Source: Bacillota bacterium
GTDB lineage: Bacteria; Bacillota; Clostridia; Lachnospirales; Lachnospiraceae
Reading direction: 5' to 3'
NCBI GenBank assembly: GCA_023402845.1
Contig: JAEYFP010000053.1
Coordinates: 1 to 64,000, forward strand
DNA: 64,000 nt
The position numbers and the translations under genes are program-made. Numbering within the stretch: the first letter of the stretch is position 1; each line of letters starts with the position of its first letter. Below the pieces are notes generated by a model. It ran no database searches. It saw nothing but the letters and a program-made list of their open reading frames with translations, and was not told the DNA's origin. Shown here one piece after another: positions 59,877 to 64,000 of this stretch.

Positions 59877-59905
59877 TTGACATCGGGATTGCAAACCCCT
59901 ATAAT
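59877..59905 (+). promoter_or_regulatory. Consensus promoter of rpsL
   Basis: TTGACA (59877-59882), 17 bases, TATAAT (59900-59905): a perfect sigma-A promoter, about 78 bases before the start codon. Confidence 0.9.
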
Positions 59906-59982
59906 TATCTAGCGTGCACAAAATTGCGTTTTTTTGTTGTGCGTATGAAATTAGCAAAATTATACCACAGGAGGTGAAAAGA

Positions 59983-60399
59983 ATGCCAACATTTAACCAG
60001 TTAGTGAGAAAGGGAAGACAGACATCCGTGTACAAGTCAGGAGCTCCGGCTCTTGGAAAGGGTTTCAACTCTTTGCACAAGAAGTCCATCGAGACAGCTT
60101 CTCCTCAGAAGAGAGGTGTTTGTACTGCTGTTAAGACAGCTACCCCTAAGAAGCCTAACTCAGCTCTCAGAAAAATCGCCAGAGTTCGTCTTTCTAACGG
60201 AATCGAAGTAACAAGCTATATTCCGGGTGAAGGTCACAACTTGCAGGAACACAGCGTTGTTCTGATCCGCGGCGGAAGAGTTAAGGACTTACCTGGTACA
60301 AGATACCATGTCATCAGAGGTACTCTGGATACGGCAGGTGTTGCCAACAGGCGTCAGGCGCGTTCCAAATACGGCGCTAAGAGACCGAAGGCGAAGTAA
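59983..60399 (+). CDS. rpsL: 30S ribosomal protein S12
   Basis: A 138-residue ribosomal protein starting MPTFNQLVRKGRQ, with KRGVCTAVKTATPKKPNSALRK and GGRVKDLPGTRYH. Streptomycin-resistance positions (the K in TPKKPNSA and the K in GRVKDLPG) are wild type. The start at 59983 follows AGGAGG; the upstream frame is leader. It maintains decoding accuracy at the A site. The strong promoter at 59877 drives it. Confidence 0.97.
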   Translation: MPTFNQLVRKGRQTSVYKSGAPALGKGFNSLHKKSIETASPQKRGVCTAVKTATPKKPNSALRKIARVRLSNGIEVTSYIPGEGHNLQEHSVVLIRGGRVKDLPGTRYHVIRGTLDTAGVANRRQARSKYGAKRPKAK

Positions 60400-60515
60400 G
60401 GTAAGGAAATCGTACCACAACAAAACTAAAGTAGAGTGTTGGAATTCGTTTCACTAATCGTTTTGATAAACGCAATAGAAACAATACAGCGCGTACACAT
60501 TAGCGGAATACATGT

Positions 60516-60567
60516 GAGTACCTGTGAATTAATCTTGCGGAACCGTGTGGTTTCGCGGCAATTATTT
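60516..60567 (+). promoter_or_regulatory. Hairpin in the rpsL-rpsG gap
   Basis: The 188-base gap holds a stem near 60535-60561: TTGC, GGAACC, loop GTGT, GGTTTC, bulge, GCAA, then TTATTTT. It might attenuate or regulate rpsG; no good promoter was seen. Confidence 0.4.
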
Positions 60568-60587
60568 TGATTAAGGAGGGAAGAACC

Positions 60588-61058
60588 GTGCCACGTAAAG
60601 GACATATTCAAAAAAGAGATGTATTATCAGATCCCATTTACAACAGTAAGGTCGTAACAAAGCTTGTCAATAACATTATGTTAGACGGCAAGAAGGGTGT
60701 TGCGCAGAAAATTGTTTATGGAGCATTTGAAAGAGTAGAGGCAAAAGCAGAGAAGCCTGCTTTGGAAGTATTCGAGACGGCAATGAGCAACATTATGCCG
60801 GTGCTTGAGGTAAAGGCAAGGCGTATCGGCGGTGCCACTTATCAGGTTCCCATTGAGGTAAGACCGGAGAGGCGTCAAACATTAGCACTTCGTTGGATTA
60901 CTATGTTTTCCCGCAAGAGAGGCGAGAAGACGATGGAAGAAAGACTTGCGAATGAAATTCTGGATGCGGCAAACAATTCAGGCGCTGCAGTAAAGAGAAA
61001 AGAAGATATGCATAAGATGGCAGAGGCAAACAGAGCTTTTGCGCATTACAGATTCTAA
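60588..61058 (+). CDS. rpsG: 30S ribosomal protein S7
   Basis: A 156-residue ribosomal protein starting with GTG (PRKGHIQKRDVLSDP) behind AAGGAGGG. Landmarks are NIMLDGKKGVAQKIVY, GGATYQVPIEVRPERRQTLALRW and ANRAFAHYRF at the end. S7 organises the head of the small subunit. It is followed after 15 bases by fusA. Confidence 0.97.
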   Translation: MPRKGHIQKRDVLSDPIYNSKVVTKLVNNIMLDGKKGVAQKIVYGAFERVEAKAEKPALEVFETAMSNIMPVLEVKARRIGGATYQVPIEVRPERRQTLALRWITMFSRKRGEKTMEERLANEILDAANNSGAAVKRKEDMHKMAEANRAFAHYRF

Positions 61059-61073
61059 TAGGAGGAAGAAACC

Positions 61074-63191
61074 TTGGCTGGAAGAGAATATCCATTGGAG
61101 AGAACCAGAAATATTGGTATCATGGCTCATATTGATGCGGGTAAGACGACATTGACCGAGCGTATCCTTTATTACACTGGCGTAAACTACAAAATTGGTG
61201 ATACTCATGAAGGCACTGCTACCATGGATTGGATGGAGCAGGAGCAGGAAAGAGGTATTACCATCACATCAGCCGCAACAACCTGCCACTGGACGCCTCA
61301 TGATCATGCAAAAGTGAAAGAAGGTGCATTGGAGCATCGTATTAATATTATTGATACTCCGGGCCACGTAGACTTCACAGTGGAAGTTGAGCGTTCCCTT
61401 CGTGTACTTGACGGAGCTGTAGGCGTGTTTTGCGCAAAAGGTGGTGTTGAGCCGCAGTCAGAAAATGTATGGCGGCAGGCTGATACCTATAATGTACCGA
61501 GAATGGCCTTCATTAATAAGATGGACATTTTGGGAGCTGATTTCTACGGTGCCGTAGAGCAGATCAGGACGAGATTAGGTAAAAATGCAATTTGTCTGCA
61601 ATTGCCGATCGGCAAGGAGGACAGCTTTAAGGGCATCATTGATTTGTTGGAAATGGAAGCTTACATCTACAACGATGATAAGGGTGACGACATCGTCATT
61701 ACGGAAATTCCGGATGACATGAAGGATGACGCCGAACTTTATCGTACGGAGCTGGTAGAGAAAATCTGCGAATTGGATGATGATTTAATGATGAAGTATC
61801 TGGAGGGTGAAGAGCCATCCGTTGAAGAGCTGAAGACAGCACTCAGAAAAGGTACCTGCGAATGTACGGCAATTCCTGTATGCTGCGGAAGCGCTTACAG
61901 AAACAAAGGCGTACAGAAGCTGCTGGATGCGGTTCTTGAGTTTATGCCTGCCCCCACGGACATTCCGTCCATTAAGGGTACGGATCTGGAAGGCAATGAA
62001 GTGGAGAGACATTCTTCCGATGAAGAACCTTTCTCCGCACTCGCATTCAAGATCATGGCTGATCCGTTTGTCGGAAAGCTTGCGTTCTTCAGAGTTTATT
62101 CTGGTACGATGAACTCCGGTTCTTATGTGCTCAATGCAACGAAGGGCAAGAAGGAGCGTGTCGGACGTATTCTGCAGATGCATGCAAATCACAGAGCGGA
62201 ACTTGACAGGGTTTATTCAGGCGATATTGCGGCGGCAGTCGGCTTTAAGCTGACAACGACCGGTGATACGATCTGCGACGAGCAGCATCCGGTTATTTTA
62301 GAGTCAATGGAATTCCCGGAGCCCGTTATTGAGCTTGCAATCGAGCCAAAGACAAAGGCAGGACAGGGCAAGCTTGGTGAGTCTCTGGCAAAGCTTGCTG
62401 AAGAAGATCCGACGTTCCGTGCGCATACGAATCAAGAGACCGGTCAGACAATTATCGCCGGTATGGGCGAGCTCCATCTGGAGATTATCGTAGACAGACT
62501 TCTTCGCGAATTCAAGGTGGAGGCAAATGTCGGAGCTCCGCAGGTTGCTTATAAAGAAGCGTTCACAAAGAGCGTGGATGTAGACAGCAAATATGCAAAG
62601 CAGTCCGGCGGACGCGGACAGTATGGACATTGTAAGGTGAGGTTTGAGCCTATGGATGCGAACGGTGAAGAACTGTTCAAGTTCGACTCTGCCGTTGTCG
62701 GCGGTTCTATTCCAAAGGAATACATTCCCGCAGTCGGCGAAGGTATTGAGGAGGCAACAAAGGCCGGTATTCTTGGAGGATTCCCGGTTGTCGGTGTACA
62801 TGCGACCGTATATGACGGTTCCTACCATGAAGTCGATTCCTCGGAAATGGCATTCCATATTGCAGGCTCCCTTGCATTCAAGGATGCGATGCAGAAGTCA
62901 TCTCCGGCACTGCTTGAGCCGATTATGAAGGTGGAGGTTACAATGCCTGAGGAATACATGGGCGATGTAATCGGTGATATCAACTCACGCCGTGGACGTA
63001 TCGAAGGTATGGAGGATGTCGGAAACGGCAAAATGGTAAGAGGCTACGTACCGCTTTCGGAAATGTTTGGATATGCAACGGATCTTCGTTCCAAAACGCA
63101 GGGTCGCGGCAACTATTCCATGTTCTTCGAAAAGTATGAGCAGGTGCCGAAGTCCGTTCAGGAAAAGGTACTCGCTGCAAAGAAGGCATAA
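61074..63191 (+). CDS. fusA: Elongation factor G
   Basis: A 705-residue translational GTPase beginning with TTG (AGREYPLERTRNIGIMAHI) behind AGGAGGAAG. P-loop AHIDAGKTTLTER, switch and NKMDILGAD motifs are intact. It catalyses tRNA translocation. Length is typical. A 126-base gap with a strong tuf promoter follows. Confidence 0.98.
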   Translation: MAGREYPLERTRNIGIMAHIDAGKTTLTERILYYTGVNYKIGDTHEGTATMDWMEQEQERGITITSAATTCHWTPHDHAKVKEGALEHRINIIDTPGHVDFTVEVERSLRVLDGAVGVFCAKGGVEPQSENVWRQADTYNVPRMAFINKMDILGADFYGAVEQIRTRLGKNAICLQLPIGKEDSFKGIIDLLEMEAYIYNDDKGDDIVITEIPDDMKDDAELYRTELVEKICELDDDLMMKYLEGEEPSVEELKTALRKGTCECTAIPVCCGSAYRNKGVQKLLDAVLEFMPAPTDIPSIKGTDLEGNEVERHSSDEEPFSALAFKIMADPFVGKLAFFRVYSGTMNSGSYVLNATKGKKERVGRILQMHANHRAELDRVYSGDIAAAVGFKLTTTGDTICDEQHPVILESMEFPEPVIELAIEPKTKAGQGKLGESLAKLAEEDPTFRAHTNQETGQTIIAGMGELHLEIIVDRLLREFKVEANVGAPQVAYKEAFTKSVDVDSKYAKQSGGRGQYGHCKVRFEPMDANGEELFKFDSAVVGGSIPKEYIPAVGEGIEEATKAGILGGFPVVGVHATVYDGSYHEVDSSEMAFHIAGSLAFKDAMQKSSPALLEPIMKVEVTMPEEYMGDVIGDINSRRGRIEGMEDVGNGKMVRGYVPLSEMFGYATDLRSKTQGRGNYSMFFEKYEQVPKSVQEKVLAAKKA

Positions 63192-63216
63192 CTGCTATGA
63201 TAAGCAAAATTTTCCT

Positions 63217-63245
63217 TGAAAATTCTTTGGGAATGAAATATAATC
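63217..63245 (+). promoter_or_regulatory. Promoter of tuf
   Basis: TTGAAA (63217-63222), 17 bases, TATAAT (63240-63245). A small hairpin (GAGCAA / TTGCTC at 63257-63270) follows in the leader. Confidence 0.85.
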
Positions 63246-63317
63246 ATAGATAGCCGAGCAATTTTGCTCAAAAATAAAAAAATAATAGGAAACCCTAATA
63301 AAAGGAGGACTTTAGAA

Positions 63318-64000
63318 ATGGCTAAAGCTAAGTTTGAAAGAAAAAAACCCCATTGTAATATTGGTACCATCGGTCACGTTGACCATGGTAAAACGACATT
63401 AACAGCAGCAATCACAAAGGTTCTTTCAGAAAGAGTTGCAGGTAATGTGGCTACGGATTTCGATCACATTGACAAGGCTCCGGAAGAGAGAGAAAGAGGT
63501 ATTACAATCTCCACGGCTCATGTTGAGTATGAGACAGAAAAGAGACATTATGCACACGTTGACTGCCCGGGACATGCCGATTATGTAAAGAACATGATCA
63601 CAGGTGCCGCACAGATGGACGGCGCGATCCTTGTTGTTGCCGCAACAGACGGTGTTATGGCTCAGACAAAGGAGCATATCCTTCTTTCACGTCAGGTTGG
63701 CGTACCTTATATCGTTGTTTTCTTGAACAAGTGCGATATGGTAGATGATCCTGAGCTGATTGAATTAGTCGAGATGGAAGTTACAGAGCAGCTTGAAGAG
63801 TATGACTTTACAGATTGCCCGATCGTTAAGGGTTCTGCATTGAAGGCTTTGGAAGATCCTTCAGGCGAGTGGGGCGATAAGATTATGGAGCTGATGGATA
63901 CGGTTGATTCTTATATTCCGGATCCTGAGCGTGCTACAGACAAGCCGTTCTTAATGCCTGTCGAGGATGTATTTACAATTACCGGACGTGGAACGGTTGC
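63318..64000 (+). CDS. tuf: Elongation factor Tu (partial)
   Basis: The start of a translational GTPase, cut by the window end after about 227 residues. It starts MAKAKFERKKPHCNIGTIGH, with GHVDHGKTTLTAA (P-loop), VDCPGHADYVKNM and NKCDMVDD. AGGAGG precedes the ATG. EF-Tu brings aminoacyl-tRNA to the ribosome. The remainder lies outside this window. Confidence 0.97.
   Translation, partial: MAKAKFERKKPHCNIGTIGHVDHGKTTLTAAITKVLSERVAGNVATDFDHIDKAPEERERGITISTAHVEYETEKRHYAHVDCPGHADYVKNMITGAAQMDGAILVVAATDGVMAQTKEHILLSRQVGVPYIVVFLNKCDMVDDPELIELVEMEVTEQLEEYDFTDCPIVKGSALKALEDPSGEWGDKIMELMDTVDSYIPDPERATDKPFLMPVEDVFTITGRGTV

Noticed and set aside
1..64000. CRISPR arrays, tRNA or rRNA genes, transposases, prophage genes
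   Set aside because: No regular spaced repeats, cloverleaf-like sequences, integrase or transposase motifs were seen by eye.

Overview
The window looks like a chromosomal segment of a motile Gram-positive anaerobe of the Lachnospiraceae/Clostridia type. The evidence is the gene order rpmG-secE-nusG-rplK-rplA-(capA)-rplJ-rplL-rpoB-rpoC and rpsL-rpsG-fusA-tuf, a Firmicutes-type L10 leader, sigma-A promoters with AGGAGG ribosome binding sites, flagellar (FliD, Maf) and type IV pilus genes, and clostridial oddities such as a CD1871A-like CXXC peptide. No tRNA, rRNA, CRISPR array, transposase or prophage was seen. The species cannot be named from sequence reading alone.

1-15.4 kb is a visibly AT-rich surface-glycan locus, all on the + strand. 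It has glycosyltransferases, a WcbI-like protein, a carrier protein plus a DltA-like adenylation enzyme, and two uncharacterised proteins that may be GT-B-like. These are followed by a compact set consisting of a CMP-sugar-acid cytidylyltransferase, a DRE-TIM aldolase, a thiamine-diphosphate enzyme (split by a frame change and a missing linker), a HAD phosphatase fused to a YhcH domain, and a UDP-glucuronate-4-epimerase-like protein. The set suggests synthesis and CMP activation of an unusual acidic sugar; this is inference.

15.4-28.9 kb is a mosaic of accessory units. There is a LytS/LytTR two-component system followed by a DUF6765-like protein and two small beta-rich proteins (one aegerolysin-like, one possibly pore-forming-like). 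An AAA/DUF4143 ATPase lies on the - strand. A TetR regulator with a clear operator precedes an ABC exporter pair. A decayed AraC fragment, a superoxide dismutase and a TlpA / CXXC peptide / polyferredoxin / Rrf2 operon with a palindromic operator follow.

28.9-35.9 kb is connected with flagella: a cytidylyltransferase fused to a HAD-like domain, a Maf/DUF115 protein and UDP-galactopyranose mutase (probably flagellin glycosylation), a small helical protein behind a sigma-D-like promoter, FliD on the - strand, and a secreted CAP-domain protein.

36-64 kb is the transcription and translation core, interrupted twice by surface genes. A CapA-like lipoprotein sits between rplA and rplJ. Between rpoC and rpsL lies a - strand operon (degenerate GGDEF protein, ECF sigma, likely anti-sigma, transglutaminase-like lipoprotein, PilC, four pilin-like proteins, PilT), followed by two + strand secreted or membrane proteins, one a 915-residue Ala-rich coiled-coil protein whose promoter contains a perfect 17-bp palindrome. 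Three copies of a short intergenic repeat (near 26.65, 36.04 and 40.24 kb) follow terminators. The window ends inside tuf.
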